A stretch of DNA of 64,000 bases from positions 39,182,472 to 39,246,471 of the forward strand of contig JAQNBH010000003.1 in assembly GCA_028752905.1 (NCBI GenBank), given 5' to 3'. Under the pieces are notes generated by a model, which ran no database searches, had not been told where the DNA came from, and was given only the letters and a program-made list of their open reading frames with translations. The first letter of the stretch is position 1; the number at the start of each line of letters is the position of its first letter. The DNA is from Cladorhizidae sp. MBARI D1340-BT2. Its lineage: Eukaryota > Porifera > Demospongiae > Poecilosclerida > Cladorhizidae. The translations under genes and the position numbers were made by a program. Below, piece by piece: positions 43,600-56,305 of this stretch.

Positions 43600-43859
43600 T
43601 GCATGGTTATATACCTAGCATGGTTATATACCTAGCATAGTTATACACCTAGCATGGTTATATACCTAGCATGGTTATACACCTAGCATGGTTATATACC
43701 TAGCATGGTTATATACCTAGCATGGTTATACACCTAGCATGGTTATATACCTAGCATGGTTATATACCTAGCATGGATATATACCTAGCATGGTTATATA
43801 CCTAGCATAGTTATACACCTAGCATCGTTATACACCTAGCATGGTTATATACCTAGCAT

Positions 43860-43868
43860 ACCTAGCAT
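43860..43868. repeat. 9-bp truncated monomer, third copy
   Basis: This is the same remnant as at 15239 and 33149, lying between the two arms of a local 689-bp tandem duplication. It accounts for the 9-bp excess in that offset (40 monomers plus 9). Confidence 0.95.
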
Positions 43869-43903
43869 GGTTATATACCTAGCATGGTTATATACCTAGA
43901 ATA

Positions 43904-44288
43904 GTTATACACCTAGCTTGGTTATACACCTAGCATGGTTATATACCTAGCATGGTTATATACCTAGCATAGTTATACACCTAGCATGGTTATACAATTA
44001 GCATGGTTATACACCTAGCATGGTTATATACCTAGCATAGTTATATACCTAGCATGGTTATAAACCTAGCATGGTTATATACCTAGCATGGTTATATACC
44101 TAGCATGGTTATATACCTAGCATGGTTATATACCTAGCATAGTTATATACCTAGCATGGTTATATACCTAGCATAGTTATACACCTAGCATGGTTATACA
44201 ATTAGCATGGTTATACACCTAGCTTAGTTATATACCTAGCATGGTTATATAGCTAGCATGGTTATACACCTAGCATGGTTATATACCT
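43904..44288. repeat. Right arm of the 689-bp local duplication
   Basis: The duplication junction falls just after a CTAGAATAG monomer, which elsewhere is followed by C-D-B. Here it is followed by GCTTGGTTATACACC, creating a novel join. The TATAGCTAGC monomer marks the right end. Confidence 0.87.
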
Positions 44289-44554
44289 AGCATGGTTATA
44301 TACCTAGAATGGTTATATACCTAGCATGGTTATACACCTAGCATGGTTATATACCTAGCATGGTTATATACCTAGCATGGTTATATACCTAGCATGGTTA
44401 TATACCTAGCATAGTTATACACCTAGCATGGTTATACAATTAGATTGGTTATACACCTAGCATGGTTATATACCTAGCATAGTTATACACCTAGCATGGT
44501 TATACACCTAGCATGGTTATATACCTAGCATGGTTATATACCTAGCATGATTAT

Positions 44555-47150
44555 ATACCTAGCATGGTTATATACCTAGGATGGTTATACACCTAGCATG
44601 GTTATATACCTAGCATGGTTATATACCTAGCATGGTTATATACCTAGCATGGTTATATACCTAGCATAGTTATACACCTAGCATGGTTATACAATTAGCA
44701 TGGTTATACACCTAGCATGGTTATATACCTAGCATAGTTATACACCTAGCATGGTTATACACCTAGCATGGTTATATACCTAGCATGGTTATATACCTAG
44801 CATGGTTATATACCTAGCATGGTTATATACCTAGCATAGTTATACACCTAGCATGGTTATACAATTAGCATGGTTATAGACCTAGCATGGTTATATACCT
44901 AGCATGGTTATAGACCTAGCATGGTTATACACCTAGCATGGTTATATACCCAGCATGGTTATATACCTAGCATGGTTATACAATTAGAAAGTTTATACAC
45001 CTAGCATGATTATATACCTAGCATAGTTATACACCTAGCTTGGTTATACACCTAGCATGGTTATATACCTTGCATGGTTATATACCTAGCATGGTTATAT
45101 CACTAGCATAGTTATACACCTAGCATGGTTATATACCTAGCATGGTTATACACCTAGCATGGTTATATACCTAGCATGGTTATATACCTAGCATGGTTAT
45201 ACACCTAGCATGGTTATATACCTAGCATGGTTATATACCTAGCATGGATATATACCTAGCATGGTTATATACCTAGCATGGTTATATACCTAGCATGGTT
45301 ATATACCTAGTATGGTTATATACCTAGAATAGTTATACACCTAGCATGGTTATACAATTAGCATGGTTATACACCTACCATGGTTATATACCTAGCATGG
45401 TTATATACCTAGCATGGTTATATACCTAGCATGGTTATATACCTAGCATGGTTATACACCTAGCATGGTTATATACCTAGCATGGTTATATACCTAGCAT
45501 GGTTATATACCTAGCATGGTTATATACCTAGCATAGTTATACACCTAGCATGGTTATACAATTAGATTGGTTATACACCTAGCATGGTTATACACCTAGC
45601 ATGGTTATATACCTAGCATGGTTATATACCTAGCATGGTTATATACCTAGCATGGTTATATACCTAGCATGGTTATATACCTAGCATGGTTATACACCTA
45701 GCATGGTTATACAATTAGCATGGTTATACACCTAGCATGGTTATATACCTAGCATGGTTATATACCTAGCATAGTTATATACCTAGCATGTTTATACAAT
45801 TAGCATGCTTATACACCTAGCATGGTTATATACCTAGCATGGTTATACACCTAGCATGGTTATACACCTAGCATGGTTATACACCTAGCATGGTTATACA
45901 CCTAGCATGGTTATACACCTAACATGGTTATACACCTAGTTGGGTTATATACCTAGCATGGTTATACACCTAGCATGGTTATACACCTAGCATGGTTAAA
46001 TACCTAGCATGGTTATACACCTAGCATGGTTATATACCTAGCATGGTTATACACCTAGCATTGTTATATACCTAGCATGGTTATATACCTAGCATGGTTA
46101 TACACCTAGCATGGTTATATACCTAGCATGGTTATATACCTAGCATAGTTATACACCTAGCTTGGTTGTACACCTAGCATGGTTATATACCTAGCATGGT
46201 TATATACTTAGCATGGTTATATACCTAGCATGATTATATACCTAGCATGGTTATATACCTAGCATGGTTATACACCTAGCATGGTTATACACCTAGCATG
46301 GTTATATACCTAGCATGGTCATACACCTAGCATGGTTATATACTTAGCATGGTTATATACCTAGCATGGTTATATACCTAGCATGGTTATATACCTAGCA
46401 TAGTTATACACCTAGCATGGTTATACAATTAGCATGGTTATACACCTAGCATGGTTATATACCTAGTATAGTTATACACCTAGCATGGTTATACACCTAG
46501 CATGGTTATATACCTAGCATGGTTATATACCTAGCATGGTTATATACCTAGCATGGTTATATACCTAGCATAGTTAAACACCTAGCATGGTTATACAATT
46601 AGCATGGTTATACACCTAGCATGGTTATATACCTAGCATAGTTATACACCTAGCATGGTTATACACCTAGCATGGTTATATACCTAGCATGGTTATACAC
46701 CTAGCTAGGTTATACACCTAGCATGGTTATATACCTAGCATAGTTATACACCTAGCATGGTTATACAATTAGCATGGTTATACACCTAGCATGGTTATAT
46801 ACCTAGCATAGTTAGACACCTCGCATGGTTATACACCTAGCATTGTTATATACCTAGCATGGTTATATACCTAACATGGTTATATACCTAGCATGGTTAT
46901 ATACCTAGCATGGTTATATACCTAGCATAGTTATACACCTAGCATGGTTATATAATTAGCATGGTTATACACCTACATGGTTATATACCTAGCATGGTTA
47001 TATACCTAGCATAGTTATATACCTAGCATGTTTATACAATTAGCATGCTTATACACCTAGCATGGTTATATACCTAGCATGGTTATACACCTAGCATGGT
47101 TATACACCTAGCATGGTTATACACCTAGCATGGTTATACACCTAGCATGG
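44555..47150. repeat. Long-range copy of 35.7-38.3 kb (8841-bp offset)
   Basis: CTAGGATGG at 44575, the TTGGG monomer at 45939 and CATTGTTATA at 46841 each lie 8841 bp after their partners. The copy has private changes, for example GTTAAACACC near 46575 and CCTCGCATGG near 46811, which introduces a CpG. Confidence 0.87.
46963..46978. repeat. 16-bp monomer, CCTACATGG junction
   Basis: The monomer reads GGTTATACACCTACAT, having lost the G of CTAGCAT. It lies at the left edge of the 1685-bp tandem duplication and recurs at 48648. Confidence 0.95.
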
Positions 47151-47624
47151 TTATACACCTAACATAGTTATACACCTAGCATGGTTATATACCTAGCATG
47201 GTTATACACCTAGCATGGTTATATACCTAGTATGGTTATATAACTAGCATGGTTATACACCTAGCATGGTTATATACCTAGCATGGTTATATACCTTGCA
47301 TGGTTATATACCTAACATGGTTATATACCTAGCATAGTTATACACCTAGCATGGTTATACAATTAGCATGGTTATACACCTAGCATGGTTATATACCTTG
47401 CATGGTTATATACCTAACATGGTTATATACCTAGCATAGTTATACACCTAGCATGGTTATACAATTAGCATGGTTATACACCTAGCATGGTTATACACCT
47501 AGCATGGTTATATACCTAGCATGGTTATACACCTAGCATGGTTATACACCTAGCATGGTTAATTACCTAGCATGGTTATACACCTAGCATTGTTTTATAC
47601 CTAGCATGGTTATACACCTAGCAT

Positions 47625-47644
47625 GGTTATATACCTAGTAGTAT
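47625..47644. repeat. 20-bp monomer with TAG duplication
   Basis: The monomer carries CCTAGTAGTAT, a 3-bp duplication of TAG. It is found only here and at 49310, 1685 bp on. Confidence 0.95.
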
Positions 47645-48647
47645 GGTTATATACCTAGCATGGTTATATACCTAACATGGTTATACACCTAGCATGGTTA
47701 TATACCTAGCATGGTTATATACCTAGCATGGTTATATACCTAGCAAGGTTATATAACTAGCATAGTTATACACCTAGCATGGTTATACATCTAGCATGGT
47801 TATATACCTAGCATGGTTATACACCTAGCATGGTTATACACCTAGCATGGTTAAATACCTAGCATGGTTATACACCTAGCATGGTTATATACCTAGCATG
47901 GTTATAATCCTAGCATGGTTATATACCTAGCATGGTTATATACCTAGCATAGTTATACACCTAGCATGGTTATACAATTAGCATGGTTATACACCTAGCA
48001 TGGTTATATACCTAGCATAGTTATAATACTAGCATGGTTATACACCTAGCATGGTTATACACCTAGCATGGTTATATACCTAGCATGGTTATATACCTAG
48101 CATGGTTATATACCTAGAATGGTTATATACCTAGCATAGTTATACACCTAGCAATGTTATACAATTAGCATGGTTATACACCTAGCATGGTTATATACCT
48201 AGCATAGTTATAATACTAGCATGGTTATACACCTAGCATGGTTATATACCTAGCATGGTTATATACCTAGCATGGTTATATACCTAGCATGGTTATACAC
48301 CTAGCATGGTTATATACCTAGCATGGTTATATACCTAGCATGGTTATATACCTAGCATGGTTATATATGTAGCATAGTTATACACCTAGCATGGTTATAC
48401 AATTAGCATGGTTATACACCTAGCATGGTTATATACCTAGCATAGTTATATACCTAGCATCGTTATACACCTAGCATGGTTATATGCCTAGCATGGTTAT
48501 ACACCTAGCATGGTTATATACCTAGCATGGTTATACACCTAGCATGTTTATATACCTAACATGGTTATATACCTAGCATGGTTATACACCTAGCATGGTT
48601 ATATACCTAGCATAGTTATACACCTAGCATGGTTATATAATTAGCAT

Positions 48648-48663
48648 GGTTATACACCTACAT
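48648..48663. repeat. 16-bp monomer, second copy of CCTACATGG junction
   Basis: This copies the deleted monomer at 46963 with an offset of exactly 1685 bp. It is one of the markers that define the 1685-bp duplication. Confidence 0.95.
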
Positions 48664-49309
48664 GGTTATATACCTAGCATGGTTATATACCTAGCATAGT
48701 TATATACCTAGCATGTTTATACAATTAGCATGCTTATACACCTAGCATGGTTATATACCTAGCATGGTTATACACCTAGCATGGTTATACACCTAGCATG
48801 GTTATACACCTAGCATGGTTATACACCTAGCATGGTTATACACCTAACATAGTTATACACCTAGCATGGTTATATACCTAGCATGGTTATACACCTAGCA
48901 TGGTTATATACCTAGTATGGTTATATAACTAGCATGGTTATACACCTAGCATGGTTATATACCTAGCATGGTTATATACCTTGCATGGTTATATACCTAA
49001 CATGGTTATATACCTAGCATAGTTATACACCTAGCATGGTTATACAATTAGCATGGTTATACACCTAGCATGGTTATATACCTTGCATGGTTATATACCT
49101 AACATGGTTATATACCTAGCATAGTTATACACCTAGCATGGTTATACAATTAGCATGGTTATACACCTAGCATGGTTATACACCTAGCATGGTTATATAC
49201 CTAGCATGGTTATACACCTAGCATGGTTATACACCTAGCATGGTTAATTACCTAGCATGGTTATACACCTAGCATTGTTTTATACCTAGCATGGTTATAC
49301 ACCTAGCAT

Positions 49310-49329
49310 GGTTATATACCTAGTAGTAT
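49310..49329. repeat. 20-bp monomer with TAG duplication, second copy
   Basis: This is the exact partner of the 20-bp monomer at 47625 and lies in the right copy of the 1685-bp duplication. Confidence 0.95.
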
Positions 49330-50169
49330 GGTTATATACCTAGCATGGTTATATACCTAACATGGTTATACACCTAGCATGGTTATATACCTAGCATGGT
49401 TATATACCTAGCATGGTTATATACCTAGCAAGGTTATATAACTAGCATAGTTATACACCTAGCATGGTTATACATCTAGCATGGTTATATACCTAGCATG
49501 GTTATACACCTAGCATGGTTATACACCTAGCATGGTTAAATACCTAGCATGGTTATACACCTAGCATGGTTATATACCTAGCATGGTTATAATCCTAGCA
49601 TGGTTATATACCTAGCATGGTTATATACCTAGCATAGTTATACACCTAGCATGGTTATACAATTAGCATGGTTATACACCTAGCATGGTTATATACCTAG
49701 CATAGTTATAATACTAGCATGGTTATACACCTAGCATGGTTATACACCTAGCATGGTTATATACCTAGCATGGTTATATACCTAGCATGGTTATATACCT
49801 AGAATGGTTATATACCTAGCATAGTTATACACCTAGCAATGTTATACAATTAGCATGGTTATACACCTAGCATGGTTATATACCTAGCATAGTTATAATA
49901 CTAGCATGGTTATACACCTAGCATGGTTATATACCTAGCATGGTTATATACCTAGCATGGTTATATACCTAGCATGGTTATACACCTAGCATGGTTATAT
50001 ACCTAGCATGGTTATATACCTAGCATGGTTATATACCTAGCATGGTTATATATGTAGCATAGTTATACACCTAGCATGGTTATACAATTAGCATGGTTAT
50101 ACACCTAGCATGGTTATATACCTAGCATAGTTATATACCTAGCATCGTTATACACCTAGCATGGTTATA

Positions 50170-51325
50170 TGCCTAGCATGGTTATACACCTAGCATGGTT
50201 ATATACCTAGCATGGTTATACACCTAGCATGTTTATATACCTAACATGGTTATATACCTAGCATGGTTATACACCTAGCATGGTTATATACCTAGCATGG
50301 TTATACACCTAGCATGGTTATATACCTAGCATGGTTATATACCTAGCATGGTTATATACCTAGCATGGTTATATACCTAGCATAGTTATACACCTAGCAT
50401 GGTTATACAATTAGCATGGTTATACACCTAGCTTGGTTATATACCTAGCATAGTTATATACCTAGCATGGATATACACCTAGCATGGTTATATACCTAGC
50501 ATGGTTATATACCTAGCATGGTTATATACCTTGCATGGTTATATACCTAGCATAGTTATACACCTAGCATGGTTATACAATTAGCATGGTTTTACACCTA
50601 GCATGGTTATATACCTAGCATAGTTATACACTTAGCTTGGTTATACACCTAGCATGGTTATATACCTAGCATGGTTATATACCTAGCATGATTATATACC
50701 TAGCATGGTTATATACCTAGCATAGTTATACACCTAGCATGGTTATACAATTAGCATGGTTATACACCTAGCATGGTTATATACCTAGCATAGTTATAAT
50801 ACTAGCATGGTTATACACCTAGCATGGTTATACACCTAGCATGGTTATACACCTAGCATGGTTATATACCTAGCATGGTTATACACCTAGCATGGTTATA
50901 TACCTAGCATGGTTATATACCTAGCATGGTTATATACCTAGAATGGTTATATACCTAGCATAGTTATACACCTAGCAAGGTTATACAATTAGCATGGTTA
51001 TACACCTAGCATGGTTATATACCTAGCATAGTTATAATACTAGCATGGTTATACACCTAGCATGGTTATATACCTAGCATGGTTATATACCTAGCATGGT
51101 TATATACCTAGAATAGTTATACACCTAGCATGGTTATACAATTAGCATGGTTATACACCTAGCATGGTTATATACCTAGCATGGTTATATACCTAGCATG
51201 GTTATATACCTAGCATGGTTATATACCTAGCATAGTTATACACCTAGCATGGTTATACAATTAGATTGGTTATACACATAGCATGGTTATATACCTAGCA
51301 TAGTTATACACCTAGCATGGTTATA
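50170..51325. repeat. Left copy of the 1156-bp tandem duplication
   Basis: GTTTATATACCTAAC at 50231/51387 and GGTTTTACACC at 50588/51744 are 68 monomers apart. GATATACACC, CCTTGC, CAAGG, AATACTAG, ACACATAGC and TATGCC markers follow in the same order. The single-copy counterpart is at 39.7-40.87 kb. Confidence 0.92.
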
Positions 51326-52481
51326 TGCCTAGCATGGTTATACACCTAGCATGGTTATATACCTAGCATGGTTATACACCTAGCATGTTTATATACCTAA
51401 CATGGTTATATACCTAGCATGGTTATACACCTAGCATGGTTATATACCTAGCATGGTTATACACCTAGCATGGTTATATACCTAGCATGGTTATATACCT
51501 AGCATGGTTATATACCTAGCATGGTTATATACCTAGCATAGTTATACACCTAGCATGGTTATACAATTAGCATGGTTATACACCTAGCTTGGTTATATAC
51601 CTAGCATAGTTATATACCTAGCATGGATATACACCTAGCATGGTTATATACCTAGCATGGTTATATACCTAGCATGGTTATATACCTTGCATGGTTATAT
51701 ACCTAGCATAGTTATACACCTAGCATGGTTATACAATTAGCATGGTTTTACACCTAGCATGGTTATATACCTAGCATAGTTATACACTTAGCTTGGTTAT
51801 ACACCTAGCATGGTTATATACCTAGCATGGTTATATACCTAGCATGATTATATACCTAGCATGGTTATATACCTAGCATAGTTATACACCTAGCATGGTT
51901 ATACAATTAGCATGGTTATACACCTAGCATGGTTATATACCTAGCATAGTTATAATACTAGCATGGTTATACACCTAGCATGGTTATACACCTAGCATGG
52001 TTATACACCTAGCATGGTTATATACCTAGCATGGTTATACACCTAGCATGGTTATATACCTAGCATGGTTATATACCTAGCATGGTTATATACCTAGAAT
52101 GGTTATATACCTAGCATAGTTATACACCTAGCAAGGTTATACAATTAGCATGGTTATACACCTAGCATGGTTATATACCTAGCATAGTTATAATACTAGC
52201 ATGGTTATACACCTAGCATGGTTATATACCTAGCATGGTTATATACCTAGCATGGTTATATACCTAGAATAGTTATACACCTAGCATGGTTATACAATTA
52301 GCATGGTTATACACCTAGCATGGTTATATACCTAGCATGGTTATATACCTAGCATGGTTATATACCTAGCATGGTTATATACCTAGCATAGTTATACACC
52401 TAGCATGGTTATACAATTAGATTGGTTATACACATAGCATGGTTATATACCTAGCATAGTTATACACCTAGCATGGTTATA
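51326..52481. repeat. Right copy of the 1156-bp tandem duplication
   Basis: This is the partner of 50170-51325. At its right end it runs on into the GATTATACACC monomer and the telomere-like insert at 52543, as the 40-kb segment does. The duplication therefore inserted an extra 68-mer into the copy of the 39.7-42.8 kb segment. Confidence 0.92.
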
Positions 52482-52542
52482 TGCCTAGCATGGTTATACA
52501 CCTAGCATGGTTATATACCTAGCATGATTATACACCTAGCAT

Positions 52543-52569
52543 GGTTAGCCCTAGCCCTAGCCCTAGCAT
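52543..52569. repeat. Telomere-like insert 3, (GCCCTA)x3 in a 27-bp monomer
   Basis: This is identical in form and flanks to the copy at 40926, exactly 11,617 bp downstream. Other rare markers in the two blocks are displaced by the same amount. Confidence 0.95.
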
Positions 52570-52939
52570 GGTTATATACCTAGCATGGTTATATACCTAG
52601 CATGATTATATACCGAGCATGGTTATATACCTAGCATGGTTATACACCTAGCATGGTTATATACCTAGCATGGTTATATACCTAGCATGGTTATATACCT
52701 AGCATGGTTATATACCTAGCATAGTTATACACCTAGCATGGTTATACAATTAGCATGGTTATACACCTAGCATGGTTATATACCTAGCATAGTTATACAC
52801 CTAGCATGGTTATACACCTAGCATGGTTATATACCTAGCATGGTTATATACCTAGCATGGTTATATACCTAGCATGGTTATATACCTAGCATAGTTATAC
52901 ACCTAGCATGGTTATACAATTAGCATGGTTATACACCTA

Positions 52940-54622
52940 GCATGGTTATATACCTAGCATGGTTATACACCTAGCATGGTTATACACCTAGCATGGTTAT
53001 ATACCTAGCATGGTTATATACCTAGCATGGTTATACAATTAGCATGGTTATACACCTAGCATGGTTATATACCTAGCATAGTTATACACCTAGCTTGGTT
53101 GTACACCTAGCATGGTTATATACCTAGCATGGTTATATACTTAGCATGGTTATATACCTAGCATGGTTATATACCTAGCATGGTTATATACCTAGCATGG
53201 TTATACACCTAGCATGGTTATACACCTAGCATGGTTATATACCTAGCATGGTCATACACCTAGCATGGTTATATACTTAGCATGGTTATATACCTAGCAT
53301 GGTTATATACCTAGCATGGTTATATACCTAGCATGGTTATACACCTAGCATGGTTATACAATTAGCATGGTTATACACCTAGCATGGTTATATACCTAGC
53401 ATAGTTATACACCTAGCATGGTTATACACCTAGCATGGTTATATACCTAGCATGGTTATATAACTAGCATGGTTATATACCTAGCATGGTTATATACCTA
53501 GCATAGTTATACACCTAGCATGGTTATACAATTAGCATGGTTATATACCTAGCATGGTTATATACCTAGCATAGTTATACACCTAGCATGGTTATACACC
53601 TAGCATGGTTATATACCTAGCATGGTTATACACCTAGCTAGGTTATACACCTAGCATGGTTATATACCTAGCATAGTTATACACCTAGCATGGTTATACA
53701 ATTAGCATGGTTATACACCTAGCTTGGTTATATACCTAGCATAGTTAGACACCTAGCATGGTTATACACCTAGCATGGTTATATACCTAGCATGGTTATA
53801 TACCTAGCATGGTTATATACCTAGCATGGTTATATACCTAGCATGGTTATATACCTAACATGGTTATACACCTAGCATTGTTTTATACCTAGCATGGTTA
53901 TACACCTAGCATGGTTATATACCTAGCATGGTTATATACCTAGCATGGTTATATACCTAACATGGTTATACACCTAGCATGGTTATATACCTAGCATGGT
54001 TATATACCTAGCATGGTTATATACCTAGCAAGGTTATATAACTAGCATAGTTATACACCTAGCATGGTTATACACCTAGCATGGTTATATACCTAGCATG
54101 GTTATACACCTAGCATGGTTATACACCTAGCATGGTTAAATACCTAGCATGGTTATACACCTAGCATGGTTATATACCTAGCATGGTTATACACCTAACA
54201 TTGTTATATACCTAGCATGGTTATATACCTAGCATGGTTATACACCTAGCATGGTTATATACCTAGCATAGTTATAAACCTAGCATGGTTATACACCTAG
54301 CATGGTTATATACCTAGCATGGTTATAATCCTAGCATGGTTATATACCTAGCATGGTTATATACCTAGCATAGTTATACACCTAGCATGGTTATACAATT
54401 AGCATGGTTATACACCTAGCATGGTTATATACCTAGCATAGTTATAATACTAGCATGGTTATACACCTAGCATGGTTATACACCTAGCATGGTTATACAC
54501 CTAGCATGGTTATATACCTAGCATGGTTATACACCTAGCATGGTTATATACCTAGCATGGTTATACACCTAGCATGGTTATACACATAGCATGGTTATAC
54601 ACCTAGCATGGTTATATACCTA
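52940..54622. repeat. 99-mer higher-order repeat, copy 1 (1683 bp)
   Basis: The unit is exactly 99 monomers. Ordered markers: GCTTGGTTGTACACC (53094), GGTCATACACC (near 53250), GCTAGG (53637), GTTAGACACC (near 53745), CATTGTTTTA (53876), CAAGG, AAATACC, CTAACATTG, TATAAACC, TATAATCC, TATAATAC and CACATAGC (54583). Confidence 0.92.
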
Positions 54623-56305
54623 GCATGGTTATATACCTAGCATGGTTATACACCTAGCATGGTTATACACCTAGCATGGTTATATACCTAGCATGGTTAT
54701 ATACCTAGCATGGTTATACAATTAGCATGGTTATACACCTAGCATGGTTATATACCTAGCATAGTTATACACCTAGCTTGGTTGTACACCTAGCATGGTT
54801 ATATACCTAGCATGGTTATATACTTAGCATGGTTATATACCTAGCATGGTTATATACCTAGCATGGTTATATACCTAGCATGGTTATACACCTAGCATGG
54901 TTATACACCTAGCATGGTTATATACCTAGCATGGTCATACACCTAGCATGGTTATATACTTAGCATGGTTATATACCTAGCATGGTTATATACCTAGCAT
55001 GGTTATATACCTAGCATGGTTATACACCTAGCATGGTTATACAATTAGCATGGTTATACACCTAGCATGGTTATATACCTAGCATAGTTATACACCTAGC
55101 ATGGTTATACACCTTGCATGGTTATATACCTAGCATGGTTATATACCTAGCATGGTTATATACCTAGCATGGTTATATACCTAGCATAGTTATACACCTA
55201 GCATGATTATACAATTAGCATGGTTATATACCTAGCATGGTTATATACCTAGCATAGTTATACACCTAGCATGGTTATACACCTAGCATGGTTATATACC
55301 TAGCATGGTTATACACCTAGCTAGGTTATATACCTAGCATGGTTATATACCTAGCATAGTTATACACCTAGCATGGTTATACAATTAGCATGGTTATACA
55401 CCTAGCTTGGTTATATACCTAGCATAGTTAGACACCTAGCATGGTTATACACCTAGCATGGTTATATACCTAGCATGGTTATATACCTAGCATGGTTATA
55501 TACCTAGCATGGTTTTATACCTAGCATGGTTATATACCTAACATGGTTATACACCTAGCATTGTTTTATACCTAGCATAGTTATACACCTAGCATGGTTA
55601 TATACCTAGCATGGTTATATACCTAGCATGGTTATATACCTAACATGGTTATACACCTAGCATGGTTATATACCTAGCATGGTTATATACCTAGCATGGT
55701 TATATACCTAGCAAGGTTATATAACTAGCATAGTTATACACCTAGCATGGTTATACACCTAGCATGGTTATATACCTAGCATGGTTATACACCTAGCATG
55801 GTTATACACCTAGCATGGTTAAATACCTAGCATGGTTATACACCTAGCATGGTTATATACCTAGCATGGTTATACACCTAACATTGTTATATACCTAGCA
55901 TGGTTATATACCTAGCATGGTTATACACCTAGCATGGTTATATACCTAGCATAGTTATAAACCTAGCATGGTTATACACCTAGCATGGTTATATACCTAG
56001 CATGGTTATAATCCTAGCATGGTTATATACCTAGCATGGTTATATACCTAGCATAGTTATACACCTAGCATGGTTATACAATTAGCATGGTTATACACCT
56101 AGCATGGTTATATACCTAGCATAGTTATAATACTAGCATGGTTATACACCTAGCATGGTTATACACCTAGCATGGTTATACACCTAGCATGGTTATATAC
56201 CTAGCATGGTTATACACCTAGCATGGTTATATACCTAGCATGGTTATACACCTAGCATGGTTATACACATAGCATGGTTATACACCTAGCATGGTTATAT
56301 ACCTA
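54623..56305. repeat. 99-mer higher-order repeat, copy 2 (1683 bp)
   Basis: All markers of copy 1 recur at +1683: 54777, 55320, 55559, 56266. Changes relative to copy 1 include ACACCTTGC near 55111, CATGATTATACAATTAG near 55203, GCTAGGTTATATACC near 55320, GGTTTTATACC near 55511 and CATAGTTATACACC near 55577. The first copy lacks these and copy 3 has them. Confidence 0.92.

Larger units (their letters stand above)
42836..43900. repeat. Third copy of the 14.2-15.3 / 32.1-33.2 kb segment
   Basis: This starts at the TAATAATAG monomer and contains the CAAGG and CCTGGC markers, CATCG near 43823 and the 9-bp remnant at 43860, in the same order as at 32.1-33.2 kb. One monomer (AGTTATATACC near 32230) is absent here. 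Confidence 0.82.
46930..48614. repeat. Left copy of the 1685-bp tandem duplication
   Basis: The unit is 99 monomers plus 2 bp: one 16-bp monomer (46963) and one 20-bp monomer (47625). It includes ATAATTAG, GCTTATAC, CTAACATAG, two CCTTGC/CTAACATGG pairs, TTAATTACC, TTGTTTTA, CAAGG, AATCC, AATAC, CAATG, TATATGTAG, CATCG, TATGCC and GTTTATATACC markers. All were seen again in the same order in the adjacent copy. Confidence 0.93.
48615..50299. repeat. Right copy of the 1685-bp tandem duplication
   Basis: This is the head-to-tail partner of 46930-48614. I found no difference at any checkpoint, including both length-variant monomers (48648 and 49310). It diverges after 50296, where GGTTATACACC replaces AGTTATACACC and the array passes into the 1156-bp pair. 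Confidence 0.93.
51307..54452. repeat. Long-range block, right copy (11,617-bp offset)
   Basis: This is the partner of 39690-42835 and includes the third telomere-like insert, the GGTTGTACACC and GGTCATACACC monomers, GCTAGG, GTTAGACACC and TTGTTTTA. Its right part is the first copy of the 99-mer family described below. Confidence 0.9.
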
